Source of the DNA: Maniola hyperantus
Lineage: Eukaryota; Arthropoda; Insecta; Lepidoptera; Nymphalidae
NCBI RefSeq assembly: GCF_902806685.2
Contig: NC_048547.1
Location: 13,403,196-13,467,195, forward strand
Length of the DNA: 64,000 nt
Direction: 5' to 3'
Position numbers and translations under genes: made by a program. Positions 43,300-55,336 of this stretch are shown one piece after another. The notes under the pieces are model-generated. The model worked only from the letters and a program-made list of their open reading frames with translations. It was not told where the DNA came from and did no database searches. The stretch's first letter is position 1. Each line of letters starts with the position of its first letter.

Positions 43300-43505
43300 A
43301 AAATAATTATCACTTGCTTTAACGGTGAGAGAAAACATCGTGACGAAACCTGCATGCCTGAACTGAGAGTTCTTTATAATTTTCTCAAAGGTGTGTGAAG
43401 TCTGCCAATCCGCACTAGGCCAGAGTGATTATGGCCTAAATCCTCATTCTAAGAATCAGAATGAGAAGTTCCGTGATCAGGTCATGGGCCGGTGACACGG
43501 GTTGA
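43300..43505 (+). mobile_element. SINE-1 3' part
   Basis: AACATCGTGACGAAACCTGC, TTTTCTCAAAGGTGTGTGAA and a degenerate GGTTGATCTTAATCGTGAT tail. Confidence 0.6.
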
Positions 43506-43879
43506 TCTTAATCGTGATAAAAGCAACATTGACTCAAGCCGGTAACTGGATGGGTAACCGACTTTAAGGTCTGAATTTGGCATGAGCACGGTCGGTGGTT
43601 ATTGTCACTAACATTTCTGATGATAATAGAGTCGAAATCTCTTTCTCTTAAAATTAAAAATCAAAATATTTTTTTATTCAATTAAAGTTTTACAAGTAGG
43701 TTCTGAATCGTCAAATGCATTTATGACTGTGTCAGAATGCCGTTCCTACCGAGAAGAACTAGCAAGAAACCCTTTTCAAAGATTTGATAAAAAATATTAG
43801 GTATATGCCATGTAGGTAGGTATTAAAAAGTGATTCAAGTCCCGCGCATTGCTGGTGCGAGCTGCAGTTCAAATAGTAG

Positions 43880-44025
43880 AGTTGAACTTTTTTTTTTAAT
43901 AGTCATAGCGAACAAAAAGCAGGCGGGTCACCAGATGTTAAGTGATTACCGCCGCCCATGAACATTTGCAGCACCAGAGGAACCGCCGCTGCGTTTCCGG
44001 CCTTTTACCTAGCTATGCGGAAGGA
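43880..44025. repeat. Probable LINE 3' end fragment
   Basis: CGGGTCACCAGATGTTAAGT and ATTACCGCCGCCCATGAACA match from memory a dispersed lepidopteran retroelement end. Single copy in this window. Confidence 0.4.
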
Positions 44026-44049
44026 TTTTAGAACCATTTTTTGTTTTTA

Positions 44050-44320
44050 TTTAGATACAAGTTAGCCCTTGACTACAATCTCACCTGGTGGTAAGTGATA
44101 ATGATAATACAATCTAAGATGGAAGCGGGCTAACTTGGAAAGTGTATGGCAGTTTTTATTAAACCTTTGCTTTCGGTAGGTAACTAGCCACGGCCGAAGC
44201 CTCCCACCAGGCCTGACCAGAAATTTAGAAATTATAAAATTCCAAATTCCTGCCGGGAATCGAACCCGGGACCTCCCACTAACAAGACCACAGCGCTTAC
44301 CACTGCACCAAGGAGGTTGT
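44050..44320 (-). mobile_element. SINE-2, nearly full length
   Basis: Plus strand runs from TACAAGTTAGCCCTTGACTA to CCTGCCGGGAATCGAACCCG and GCTTACCACTGCACCA (inverse A box). A short internal deletion follows TTTATTAAACC. Confidence 0.75.
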
Positions 44321-44662
44321 CAAAATAACCCTCCGCTTTATTATCCCCAGAAAACCCTACTATTATTTGAATAATGGGAAGGGGTCACGACGCGCAGCAA
44401 TGAGGTATACGACGTAGAGAGATAAACAAAACATTTGTCCGGTCAATGGGGTCAGTGCGCTTTGCTAAGGTCAATGTGCCTACACGCACTATGGTCTCAG
44501 GCCGACGTCATTGGCAAGGCTTCACTGTCCCACCCACGTCCCACCTGTGGAGTGTGGACCTGTTATGGTTCTTTTTATTATCTCAGAGCTTATTTACATA
44601 AAGTTTATTGGTATGGCTAATCAATTATTGGCCAGTGACTTGAATCTCTTAATTATTGTGAA

Positions 44663-44875
44663 CTAGCTAATGCCCGCGACTTCATCGGCATGGAATTAGG
44701 TTTTTTAAAAATCCAGCGGAAAGTCTTTGATTTTCCGAGATAAAAAGTAGCCTATGTCACTCCCCAGGTCTTTATCTGTACCCATGCAAAAAATCACGTC
44801 AATCCGTTGAACCATTGCGACGTGATTGAAAGACAAACCAACAAACAAACACATTTTCGCATTTATAATAAGGGT
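44663..44875 (-). mobile_element. Helitron-like element
   Basis: ACTAGCTAATGCCCGCGACT to ACATTTTCGCATTTATAATA, with ATCACGTCAATCCGTTG inside. Confidence 0.78.
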
Positions 44876-44953
44876 TATGATATACCTACCTACTCCCAGG
44901 TCGGTCTCATTCGGTTTTTGACACTGAAAAAATACCTATGGTGATGCACCCCT

Positions 44954-45423
44954 TCAATTTTTAGGGTTCCGTACCTCAAAAGGAAAACAGGAACCCTTAT
45001 AATATATAGGTCCACTTTGTTGTCTGTCCATCTGTCAGTCAGTCCGTTGTGTCTGTCAAGAAAACCTATAGTATAGGGACTAGGGCACTTCCCGTTGACC
45101 TAGAATCATGAAATTTGGTAGGTAGGTTGGTTTTATAGCACAAGTAAAGGAATAAATCCGAAAACCGTGATTTTGTGGTTACATCACAAAAAAATATTAA
45201 AATGTGTTCATGAATAAATAATTAGTATTTTCAATTTTCAAAGTAAGCTAACTATACCAAATGGGCAAATATGAAAGGGGCTTTACCTGCAAATTATAAA
45301 ACAGATTTTTATTTATTTTTATACATAATGGTTTTTGATTTATCGTGCAAAATGTCGAAATAATACGACTGGATTACTGAACCCTCGTTGCGCGAGCCTG
45401 ACTCGCACTTGGCCGGTTTTTTA
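44954..45423 (-). mobile_element. GGCCAAGTGCGAGTC element, uninterrupted copy
   Basis: Plus strand TTTTTAGGGTTCCGTACCTC to CTCGCACTTGGCCGG, about 470 bp. It is the reference used to define the insertion points at 9786, 18783 and 21775. Confidence 0.78.
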
Positions 45424-45550
45424 AATATTTTTGATTGTACCTACCTATCACTTTTCTCTCGTTTCTTGCTTGCGATAAAGCTAAGTTGATATTATGTACC
45501 TATTAGACGGTAAGGTTTTGGCGATTGTAACTAACGAAGCGACATATGTA

Positions 45551-45710
45551 TAGTCACTAACCCTCTAACAAATAAACCTGGAATAGCGGTGGAATAGTTA
45601 TACTCTGTTTTGTCTTTTTCCTTCAAATGTCAAATTACTGATGACAGAGAAAGACACCGAGTATAACTATTCCACCGCTATTCCAGGTTTATTTGTTAGA
45701 GAAGTGACTA
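45551..45710. mobile_element. Fold-back MITE-D
   Basis: TAGTCACTAACCCTCTAACA ... ATAGTTATACTC and its inverse GAGTATAACTAT ... AGTGACTA. The arms are about 55 bp and nearly identical, including the 27-bp AATAAACCTGGAATAGCGGT.. section. Confidence 0.88.
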
Positions 45711-45749
45711 ATCTTCTAAATAAATAGCAAAAAAACCATATAGCAAGTA

Positions 45750-45914
45750 TAAGCCCCGCAAATTGCTATTGCGCTGGCAATATTTCTCATTAACATCGTA
45801 ATGACGTCGTTTTGACGTCAGCCGAAATAAAAATACACCATCAGCTCGAAACTTCAGTCTAGTGCAGACGTCATTATAATGGCGGCCACGCGCATTAGCA
45901 ATTTGCGGGACTTA
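45750..45914. mobile_element. TA-flanked MITE with TGACGTCA core, copy 4
   Basis: TAAGCCCCGCAAATTGCTAT to GCGGGACTTA, 165 bp, flanked by TA on both sides. Confidence 0.85.
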
Positions 45915-46416
45915 TAATATTGTGCCTACATGTTACATACCTACATATATTACGCGTGTAAATACTTAGACAGTTCACCTGCCAATTGATATAACGGTTT
46001 GCGCTAAATATAACAAACTAGTTATACTTAGTTATAACTTTTAGTTGTTTGTATCGATGGGGTTGGCATTATAGATCATCTGTAAAAGCTTCTTACAAAA
46101 TAGGTATTAGGTAGGTCAGATTAAAAAAAAACTTTTAGTTGAGATCAGTTTTTAGTCTTGGAATTGTAAGGTAAAAAGTATACGATGTTTCCATTACCAA
46201 CATATTTTTATTATAGAGGAAGTCCGTGTGGAGATTTTTTAAAAACCTAAATGGTTTAAAAAAAATCTATTTTTGATTTTACGGGATGAAATTAGAGCTT
46301 ATGTTCGTCTCCGGGATGCAAGGTATCTCTGTAATAAAAGTCGTCAAAAACGGTTTAACGGATGGGCGTGAAAATGTACGGACGGACACATTTTCGCATT
46401 TATTATTTTAATATTA

Positions 46417-46628
46417 TCTAAATATATAAAAGGAAAAGGTGACCGACTGACTGGTCTATCAACGCACAGCTCAAACTACTGGACGGATCGGGCTGAAATT
46501 TGGCATGCATTACCTATGACGTAGGCATCCGCTAAGAATGGATTTTTGAAAATTCAATCCCTAAGGGGGTGAAATAGGGGTTTGAAATTTATGTTGTCCA
46601 TGCGGACGAAGTCGCGAGCATAAGCTAG
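46417..46628 (+). mobile_element. Helitron-like element, GTCA subfamily, complete
   Basis: TCTAAATATATAAAAGGAAA to TCGCGAGCATAAGCTAG, flanked by A on the left and T on the right. It is the cleanest copy of the subfamily that forms the outer part of the 3.7/7.9-kb arms. Confidence 0.85.
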
Positions 46629-46639
46629 TAATTTATATA

Positions 46640-47970
46640 AAAATAATAAATGCTAAAATGTTAGGTGCAACATTGACTTTACTGCTTATTTTACAGTTAA
46701 AATGCAAACACGCTTTTGTTTTTATTTATATGTTTCAAGAAAATCTATGTCAATGCTAACGTGCAGACTGCAGGCGATGAATAATTAATTTTAATGCAAA
46801 AAAATATTTGACCACTAGCTGATGCCCGCGACTTCGTCCGCGTGGATTATCGGTTGAAATTTGATAAAGTCATGGAGTAAAATCGATAAATGCTCTTACC
46901 CGTTGAAGAGTTCCATCATCTATTTCCGAAACTGTTCATCAAATCTTCACCAAACTTACATGGTACCAACCTGTTAGTACGACCTTTGTGAAGAAAAAAA
47001 TATGTGAAAATCAGTTTAGATTTCACGAAGTTAAAGAGTAAAATCAATAAAAAATTAGATCCTGTATCAAAAAAAAATTAGGGATTTTTCGGGATACAGG
47101 ATCGAATTTTTTATTGATTTTACTCTTATAAAAATAAAAAACTATCCTATATAAATTAACTCGGAGCATCAGCTACCATTGTACCAAATTTTAAAAAAAT
47201 ATTTATAAAATCCTTTATTATGTAATACATAGTTCACGATATATTGTAAATAAACTGACTGACGCTAGAGGTCAACGAACGTTGCGTAATACTGCGTCGT
47301 AGGTGTGGCATTGACCCGAGATTTGCACGCTATTAACATTGCAGGTTTGAAAAATATTAAATCACTAAAACTACAAAATGAGGCAAATGGTTATTGGTAT
47401 TGGATTGTGTTTAGGTAGTATAAATTAACGCTAAGTTTTTGGTAGCGTTCTGCAATCCTGTATATTTACACCGCCCGCCTATGCAACAGCTTTTTTTTAA
47501 GCAGCTGAAAATCTTGTGTCTTGGAAAGATTGTTACTTAAATAATTTTAACTTGTAAATAGTTAGATGCTTGGCTAGTTATTTTGTTACCTATGTTGTTT
47601 TGCTGTTTAATTTTAATACGTTTCACCAATTTGACACGGTTTTAGATTAAATTACACTCCTTCTAGATTAGGTACTATGTATGATTTTAGCCTAAGATTA
47701 GTCAGTCAGTGACAAAAAGTAACATCTACTTAAATGTTAATGAAACAAAAACAAAAATAAACAATCAAGCATCTGCAATTGACAACCAATTAAATCCGTT
47801 GTCGAACATTCCTAATCCTCAACCCATGACCAAAGCCAAAAAAATTCAAACAAAAATACTTCCTGTGCTTATATAGATAAAGTCGAAAATTCTGTAATGT
47901 TATTTGGTGTTAATTTTGTTTGTTTTACTGTATGTTGAGCATGTGTGAGTGGTAGCAAGGCTGCGTTCGC
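46640..47970. other. Mostly unique non-coding sequence with one palindrome
   Basis: Apart from a Helitron hairpin fragment at 46816-46850 and the palindrome 47034-47127 (GAGTAAAATCAATAAAAAAT ... inverse, around TAGGGATTTTTC), nothing is recognised. It lies directly upstream of the candidate first exon at 47973. Confidence 0.5.
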
Positions 47971-47972
47971 GC

Positions 47973-48107
47973 TCAGTCATCGGCCGGTCGAAGTCGGCGA
48001 CGACTGGCCGTTCCATTTTCGAAAGTTCGAAACAGACGCAATACGATTTTGACAATTCCATTTTTAAAATTGTCATTGTATTTTTTTTATAGCGAGGTTC
48101 TTTATAG
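47973..48107 (+). promoter_or_regulatory. Candidate promoter and non-coding first exon of the ACE gene
   Basis: This is a unique, GC-richer block with no resemblance to the repeats around it. TCAGTC at 47973 fits the arthropod initiator (TCAGT), and the block ends at TTATAG followed by a strong GTAAGT donor at 48108. The ACE start exon is preceded by an acceptor 3 nt before its ATG, so an upstream non-coding exon is required, and this is the best candidate on this strand. The implied intron is about 9.6 kb. It could equally belong to another transcript. Confidence 0.4.
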
Positions 48108-48607
48108 GTAAGTTTTTATGTACTATATTTATGCGTTATTTTTTTTTACAACATGGCGCTAAAGTTTTTGTACGTGATTTGACTTCAAAACATTTTGTTC
48201 AAGTAAGTCTTCCTTATTAAAGTCTTTCTCTATGTAAATACATAAGTACTTAGTTGGTAAGAAAATATGTAGTAACAGATTTGAATACCCGCAAATTAAA
48301 AAAAACATTTTTCCACACTTATTTGCTTTTGTTAATTATAAGATTAAAATTAAATTATGTAGGAATTCATAAGACAAACACGTGTAATTTAAATTTTAAA
48401 TTGTAATCAACAAATTAGGTAGGTACTATGCATAGTTGTCTAGGTAGGTAGGTACATTAATATGTAGGGATTTACAATTACTACGCATTTGTTTTATTTT
48501 AATCAAAATTATTGTTGCCCCACTTTTTACAATGTATTTTATTTACTATCAGTATATAGTATATTATTATTATTTTTACTAGAGAGTCTATGATTTTTTT
48601 TAATTTA

Positions 48608-48690
48608 TATTTTATTCAGATATTCAGATACAAGTTAGCCCTTGACTGCAATCTCACATGGTGGTAAGTGAAGATGCAGTCTAAGATGGA
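48608..48690 (-). repeat. SINE-2 tail fragment
   Basis: ATACAAGTTAGCCCTTGACT to AGATGCAGTCTAAGATGGA. Confidence 0.6.
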
Positions 48691-48769
48691 TGGAACCGGT
48701 ATTTGAACTTTGAAAGCTCTAGTCTTAAAAAGTTTAAACTTAGGCCTAAACGAGCGAAGCCCGGGTGTG

Positions 48770-49630
48770 TTTGCTAGTTTAATGCTAAGTAATTAAATTT
48801 TATATAATATCATTTAATTTTTTTTAAATATTATGTATCTATCTCAAGCGTTAAATTCTAAATTGTATTAAAAAAATATTAATTTACTATATTTATATAG
48901 AGATATTGAAATAATTATAACTAAAATATAAATGAACTAAAATATAAATAAATATAGCAATTGTCTTGCTTTAAGGATTTTTTAAAACTTAGATTAGATA
49001 GACATAAAAAAACCATACATCAAGGTCTCATCCAAAAGTAGGTTGAATATAAAAATGAAATAAATTGATATACGCGCGACCTAAAGAATGTGTAGGTTAA
49101 AAAGCTTAACATAATATTACTTACTTTTCGTATCAAGGCTAGGGGATTGTGCCAATGTCGCATAATGAACATGAAATGAATCGTAATTATGTGGGCTCAA
49201 GAAAATTGCCATGGCCCATGTCCAACCCATATCAGCTCATCTACTATATAACATTTATGCACCCTAAAACACCCACCTTAGGGTGTATCACAGAGAATTC
49301 AACCTGGAGGACGCATGTACAAGGTTTTGCATGAAATCAAAATCGTAAAATGTTGGAGGATAGGAGAGAACGCTTTGTTGTGATTGGTGGACTCAAAAGT
49401 CACGTAATCAAGACCATGTGCGGAATATGAGGGTACCGAACGGGCGTGGGCCGACTTTTATGCTAAGCAACTGCCTAAGCTTGGCGATCGGGGGTGTCGG
49501 CTATAATTAGGCGTCTATAAGGCGTCTAGGTCATTCCGAACCAGTGGTAGATGCATCTGACGATTCAAAAATACTTGTAAAAGTTTAATTGAATAAAAAA
49601 TATTTATATTTTAATTTTATACAAATACCT
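48770..49630. other. AT-rich then unique sequence, no gene supported
   Basis: Open frames are short. The end (49540-49600, GAACCAGTGGTAGATGC and TTGTAAAAGTTTAATTGAAT) matches, reversed, 56090-56160 and partly 43675-43740, and is a repeat end. Confidence 0.4.
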
Positions 49631-49639
49631 ACATTGGTT

Positions 49640-49815
49640 TCGTATTTTTTCACGGATCCGTCAAATCACGGATGAGTGCACAAAGGCCCTTAGAGCGTGT
49701 GTGCATTCCTCCGTGAAATCACGGATTCCGTAAAAATACGAATCGAATGAGTAACTTCAAAAAATCACGAATACAAACCGAATACGGATGAGTGCACAAA
49801 CGCCCTTAGGGTACG
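49640..49815. repeat. CACGGATCCGTG-type repeat, copy 3
   Basis: CGTATTTTTTCACGGATCCG, then AATACGAATCGAATG and ACAAACCGAATACGGATGAG. Confidence 0.55.
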
Positions 49816-50137
49816 GAACCCTAAGAACCTAAATCCACGCGGACGAAGACGCGGAAGATTTAATTAAAAATAAGTTTCAAATGCGTGCAAATAAATTCTT
49901 GTCTGGTTTCATCATAATATTACCTAGTTGGACTTCTTGGAACCTGTCATATCTTACGTCTTCAAATGAACCGTCCGGACTGGTTGCGTGTGATGAAATG
50001 CCACCTTGCATCGAGCCTTGAAGCACAGCAAAAGCTATGCGAAAGCTACTAGGGTTTAATTTTTTAAATTATCTGAATACTACATCAGGTGCTCGTTTGC
50101 TCGCCTGCTCGTTTGCTCGCAATATCTATTAAAAAAA

Positions 50138-50520
50138 ATACTAGCTGATATAAGTCCCGCAAGTTGCTTATACTCGTGGCCGCCATTTTAGTGACATCAG
50201 CACTAGACTGAAGTTCCGAGCTGATGGTATATTTTTGTTTCGGCTGACGTCAAAATAACGTCATTTGAATGTTATTAAGACATGGTTCCAGCTCAATAGC
50301 AATTTACGGGACTTATACCCACGACTTCGTCCGCGTAGATTTAGGTTTTTAAAAATCCCGTAGGTACTCTTTGATTTTCCGGTATAAAAGTAGCCAATGT
50401 CACTCTCCGGCTTTGTAACTATATCCACGCAAAAAATGACGTCGATCCGTTGCGCCCCTCGCGCCTGTCTACCCGCCTTCTACACTCTTGTCCCTGCCGG
50501 GATGCCGCGGCCGTCGCCAT
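50138..50520 (-). mobile_element. Helitron-like element split by the TGACGTCA MITE
   Basis: ACTAGCTGATA at 50140-50150 continues at 50316 as TACCCACGACTTCGTCCGCG. The element then runs through TTTGATTTTCCGGTATAAAA to GACGTCGATCCGTTGCG. The 5' end is replaced by a GC-rich segment (50460-50520) of unknown origin. Confidence 0.78.
50151..50315. mobile_element. TA-flanked MITE with TGACGTCA core, copy 5 (inverted)
   Basis: TAAGTCCCGCAAGTTGCTTA to TACGGGACTTA, 165 bp, inside a Helitron-like element. The host sequence is restored by removing it and one TA, which proves a TA target duplication (mariner/Tc1-like). Confidence 0.9.
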
Positions 50521-50876
50521 TATTTTAATTTCGTGATATCTCCTAAGATATTATTCTAAATGAAATGATACACACCGCAATTTTGGTCTAAATTAAACAT
50601 TCCTGATGACGAATAATTTTATTTTGATAAGGATTAATGCCATAATAGTAAAAACACCTTAGAAAGTAAAGCTTTGTTTTAGAGCACATTTCAAAATCAT
50701 AAACATGGTTATTGTGAGCCTACCGTAAAAGATAGATATATGCTGTCGCGGACTTTTTTAGAGCTATTTAAGAGGAACAATTCCACCGAACATTGTTTTC
50801 GTGTAACTTTAATTACTATTTACACAGCGCACGCCGTGGAAGCTCATAGATGAGACGATTTTTTTCACATTATTAC

Positions 50877-51050
50877 AATTTTTGTAGGGATCTCTAAATT
50901 TTTTTTCAAAATAAAATATAGCCTATGTTACTCAGGAATAATGTAGCTTTCTGCTTGTGAAAGAATTTTCAAAATGGGTTCAGTAGTTCCAGAGATTACT
51001 TCCTACAAATAAACTTACAAACTTTATCTCTTTATAATATTAGTATAGAT
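50877..51050 (-). repeat. Helitron-like fragment
   Basis: Same subfamily as 36745: TCAGGAATAATGTAGCTTTC, then GGTTCAGTAGTTCCAGAGAT and TTTATAATATTAGTATAGAT. Confidence 0.6.
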
Positions 51051-51424
51051 TTGTTTTAAATAATAAAGAGTAGTCTCATAAAACTATATTTATAAGGCTG
51101 CATTTCGTTTGGAGACGCAAGTCAACAACAGATGGCGCTGGTATATTTTGCCATCCGCTGTTATATTGCAACCTTCCTTTCGTAATGAAACGGATTGCTA
51201 CATAATAATGTACTATCTCTAAGATTGATTTTCTGGTAATTTTGGAAATTTTTGAAAACGCTTTGCTTACAAAGTGTTGATTTATATGGTATATCTATAA
51301 TCTAATATCTATTACCGATACTCGATACTTGGTATTTGAATCTATAACTAGCTGATACCCGTGACTTTAACATACTAATTTAGCAAAAAGAAATAGTTAA
51401 ATCCCATCAGTTTTATCAGGGCTC

Positions 51425-51812
51425 ATCAACCCTTTTAGGATCACTTGGTTGTCTGTCTGTCAAGAAACCTATAGGATACTTCCCGTTGACCTAGAATCAT
51501 GAAATTTGGCAGGTAGGTAGATCTTATAGCAGACATTAGGGGAAAAATCGGAAAACCGTGAATTTGTGGTTACATTACACAAAAAAATTAAATTGTGGTC
51601 ATAAATTAATAATTAGTATTTTCAATTTTCGAAGTAAGATAACTATATCAAGTGAGGTATCATATGAAAGGTCTTCACCTGTGCATTCTAAAACAGATTT
51701 TTAATTATTTTTAAGCATCATAGTTTTTGAATTATCGTGCGAAATGTCGAAAAAATACGACTGTTGTACGGAACCCTCGTTGTGCGAGCCTGACTCGCAC
51801 TTGGCCGGTCTT
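51425..51812 (-). mobile_element. GGCCAAGTGCGAGTC element, followed by an inverted relative
   Basis: Plus strand CCGTTGACCTAGAATCATGA to CTCGCACTTGGCCGG. A plus-oriented related end (51816-52003: AAGTGGCTGTGACGTACGGA, AGGGTTCCGTTTTTTGCCAT, CGGAACCCTAAAAA) follows at once. Confidence 0.7.
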
Positions 51813-52394
51813 TTTTCTATTTTTGTGTAAAAATCTTAATGCGGTTCACAGAATACATCTACTTACCAAGTTTCAACAGTATAGCTCTTATAGTTTCGGA
51901 AAAAGTGGCTGTGACGTACGGACGGACAGACAGATGGACAGACAGACATGACGAATCTATAAGGGTTCCGTTTTTTGCCATTCGGCTACGGAACCCTAAA
52001 AAAACATACGTAGCACCTTATGTACTTAATAATCAAGTAAAATACTTAACACGCTCATTTATATTAAAGAGACTGTTATTGTAGGTACTAAGCTTTAAAT
52101 CTTGATTCATTAGAGGGTAATTAAAGCTTTAAAGAAAACGAATACACATCGATTTCATGGAGAACATACCTAATAAGATTTTTATTACCCTTTTTGCATA
52201 CAGCAGCGCTTATTTCAGCAATAAAAACAAAACCCGTTGAAGGATCTATTGCCAGGACATCGACTTTACATCGACATAGCTAAGTGTGCATTCAGACGGA
52301 CCACACACACATAAATCAGAATAGGTGTAGAAGTGTAAAAGGATCATGAGATGATCGCCATGCAGATGGGCAGAAAACGTTCAGTGTATGATCA

Positions 52395-52925
52395 TCATCA
52401 TGAGCAACACATCGTCAGCCCGCTACTGAGCACAGGTCTCATCTCAGAATGAGAAGGGTTTAGGCCATAGTCTGCCACCCTGGTCCATTGCGAATTTGCA
52501 GACTTCACACACCTTTAAAAACATTATGAAGAACTTTCAGGCCTGCAGGCTTCCTCACGATGTTTTCAAGTAATAATACGGTATTTTACACCAAGCGAGA
52601 AAAATATAAAAATGTACAAAGAAGATAGTATTGACAACAAGCAACCGAAAAATGATAATTTCAGTTTATAAAATTATATTCCACCCACAGAAATTATACT
52701 GATAGGTAAAAAAAAATATTAATACTATTATATAGAACTAAAATGACATAACTACTAAAATAAAACATACATAAATACTAAAATAATGTAGTGATAATGT
52801 TAACAATAAAGTTGTTTAAATAAATAAATAAAATAAAAATATACAAGAAAAAACTAGAAGAATAATAGAAATACTCGTATATATAGAAGGCCGATATATT
52901 AGCCTAGTGGCTATCACCGCTTATT
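52395..52925 (-). mobile_element. SINE-1 split by an AT-rich insert
   Basis: Body at 52395-52565 (GAGCAACACATCGTCAGCCC to CTTCCTCACGATGTTTTC). The head remnant TTAGCCTAGTGGCTATCACC lies at 52890-52920. Between them is about 310 bp of A/T-rich sequence. Confidence 0.55.
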
Positions 52926-52997
52926 AAAATAACAAACACAGTGCGTTTTATTGTAATACATAGCGTATTGAATACGAATGCTTTTGTGGGAATCAGT

Positions 52998-53201
52998 ACC
53001 CAGTATTATAAATGCGAAAGTGTGTTTGTTTGTTGGTTTGTCCTTCAATCACGTCGCAACGGTGCAACGGATTGACGTGATTTTTTGCATGGGTATAGAT
53101 AAAGACCTGGATTTATCCCGGAAAATCAAAGAGCTCCCACGGGATTTTTAAAAAACCTAATTCCACGCGGTCGAAGTCGGGGCCACGCGGGCATCAGCTA
53201 G
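52998..53201 (+). mobile_element. Helitron-like element
   Basis: GTATTATAAATGCGAAAGTG to GGCCACGCGGGCATCAGCTA. The 3' hairpin carries a local duplication of GGCCACGCGG. Confidence 0.75.
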
Positions 53202-53450
53202 TTATAATAAAAATCAGCTAGCTAAAATATTGCCGTTGTTACGGGGTTGTGGCACGTCTAATAGAAGCCTAACCAGTAACCGGGCAATGCTGTTAATGTC
53301 CTAGGACCCGACCGGTTTGAAGTTTTTTATCATACAAATATGTTAAACATACGGTTTTATAGAGCTTTTATAAGATAACTTTATGAGCGATCTATTTTCT
53401 ATTAATAGTGTAAAACTGAGTTGTAATCCGCGGTTTTTGAACTCCCTGTA

Positions 53451-53838
53451 TAAATTAAATTAAATTAAATTAAATTAAATTAAATTAAATTAAATTAAAT
53501 TAAATTAAATTAAATTAAATTAAATTAAATTAAATTAAATTAAATTAAATTAAATTAAATTAAATTAAATTAAATTAAATTAAATTAAATTAAATTAAAT
53601 TAAATTAAATTAAATTAAATTAAATTAAATAAATTAAATTAAATTAAATTAAATTAAATTAAATTAAATTAAATTAAATAAATTAATTAAATTAAATTAA
53701 ATTAAATTAAATTAATTAAATTAAATTAAATTAAATTAAATTAAATTAAATTAAATTAAATTAAATTAAATTAAATTAAATTAAATTAAATTAAATTAAA
53801 TTAAATTAAATTAAATTAAATTAAATTAAAATTAAAAT
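53451..53838. repeat. (TTAAA)n pentamer array, 388 bp
   Basis: About 75 units, nearly pure, with phase breaks near 53630, 53690 and 53713. Short runs of the same motif occur at 13740 and 26760. Confidence 0.97.
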
Positions 53839-53932
53839 TCTAGCTCCTTGGGTCCGGGACCCTAAGTTTGCCTGGAAGAGATCGCTATTTTAGCGATAAG
53901 GCCGCCTATTGTACTTGCAAACATCTTTGTTA

Positions 53933-54156
53933 TCCATACTCCATACTAATATTATAAATGCGAAAGTGTGTCTGTCTTTCTGTCTGCTAGCTTTTCACGG
54001 CTCATCCGTTTATTCGATTTTGATGAAATTTGGTACAGAGATAGCTTGCATCCCAGGGAAGGACATAGGCCACTTTTGATCCTGGAAAATCAAAGAGTTC
54101 CCGCGGGATTTTCAAAAACCTAAATACACGCGGACGAAGTCGCGGGCATTATCTAG
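53933..54156 (+). mobile_element. Helitron-like element, complete
   Basis: A|TCCATACTCCATACTAATAT to GGCATTATCTAG|T. Confidence 0.8.
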
Positions 54157-54408
54157 TATTTATATTGTTTTGGTTTACTTTACTTTATAGGTTTTCAAAA
54201 AAATAGGAATAAAGGAAAGCTCTGTGCAAAATTTCAGCTTTCTAGGTCCATGGGTTTGGTTGGGCTGGGTGTTGATCAGTCAGTCAGTGCGTCAGGATTT
54301 TTCTATAGGTTCTAAGACGCATTACGCACTATCGACTAGTCAGTCGCCCAGTTCTCCATAATGTTCTCAAAGATGCGTGAGTCTGTTAACCCGCACTTGG
54401 ATAGTATA

Positions 54409-54627
54409 GTGCATTCAATATAGAATGTCGTGTTTCCACTTGAAACCGTCATTAGCAATAACAATAGGAGTAAGTCGTGGCGAGTGAATTCAAAGGTATC
54501 AATACTGGTTAGTTTGCGACAAAATATATACGGTTGAATCGGCTCCTTTAAAAATTATGAGTGTTTGGCTTATTACCCATATTGTTTACGTTCAAGTGGA
54601 AACACGCCAGGTAATATTGAATGCACT
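54409..54627. mobile_element. MITE-E
   Basis: Terminal inverted repeats AGTGCATTCAATAT, then GTCGTGTTTCCACTTGAA, with the inverse at 54590-54627; one short gap in each arm. Confidence 0.82.
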
Positions 54628-54744
54628 GTACGGCGGCGTATACACACGCCGACTTCCATATAAATTACAGATTCTAAGGGTAGCCGGCGACTGAGTTGCC
54701 GGGCGACTTGTCGACCGTGTCTGTCGTGGATGCTATCCAAGTGC

Positions 54745-55112
54745 AGGTTAGCAGACGCACACACCTTTGAGAACATTATGGAGAACTCTCAGGCATGCAG
54801 TTTTCTCATCATCATGATCAACCCATCGCCAGCTCACTACAGAGCACAGGTCTCCGCTCAGAGTGAGAAGGGTTTTGGCCACAGTCTACCACGCTGGGTG
54901 CAGATTGGTAGACTTCACACACCTTTGAGAACATTATGGAGAACTCTCAGGCATGCAGGTTTCCTCACGATGTTTTCCTTCACAGTTAAAGCAAGTGATA
55001 TTTAATTACTTAAAACGCACATAACTCCGAAAAGTTAGAGGTGCGTACCCGGGATCGAACCCCCGACCTCCGATTAGAAGGCGGACGTCCTTACCACTTG
55101 GCTATCACAGCT
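54745..55112 (-). mobile_element. SINE-1, full copy plus a partial duplicate
   Basis: A partial body (54740-54805, CAGACGCACACACCTTTGAG) is followed by a complete element from ATCATGATCAACCCATCGCC to the head CCCGGGATCGAACCCCCGAC and GGCTATCACAGCTT. Confidence 0.8.
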
Positions 55113-55130
55113 TTTCAGCTAAAGTCTGTT

Positions 55131-55336
55131 CACTAACATAGTGTCGCTACCCAACTTGTGTTTATTATTTATTTTTATTTATTACAATAAACATAAGAAA
55201 AATATAGCAGGTATTCTATTTTATTCTTAGAATAGAAAACATTTATTTAACAAACACAGTGAAAAATTATATTAATAAAAGCAAAATAATAAATGCGCCT
55301 GCAAGTGTAGCGATACTAAGTTAGTGAACAGACTTT
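55131..55336. mobile_element. MITE-F
   Basis: Arms AAAGTCTGTTCACTAACATA..GTGTCGCTAC and the inverse GTAGCGATAC..TTAGTGAACAGACTTT; 206 bp with an A/T-rich centre. Confidence 0.85.
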
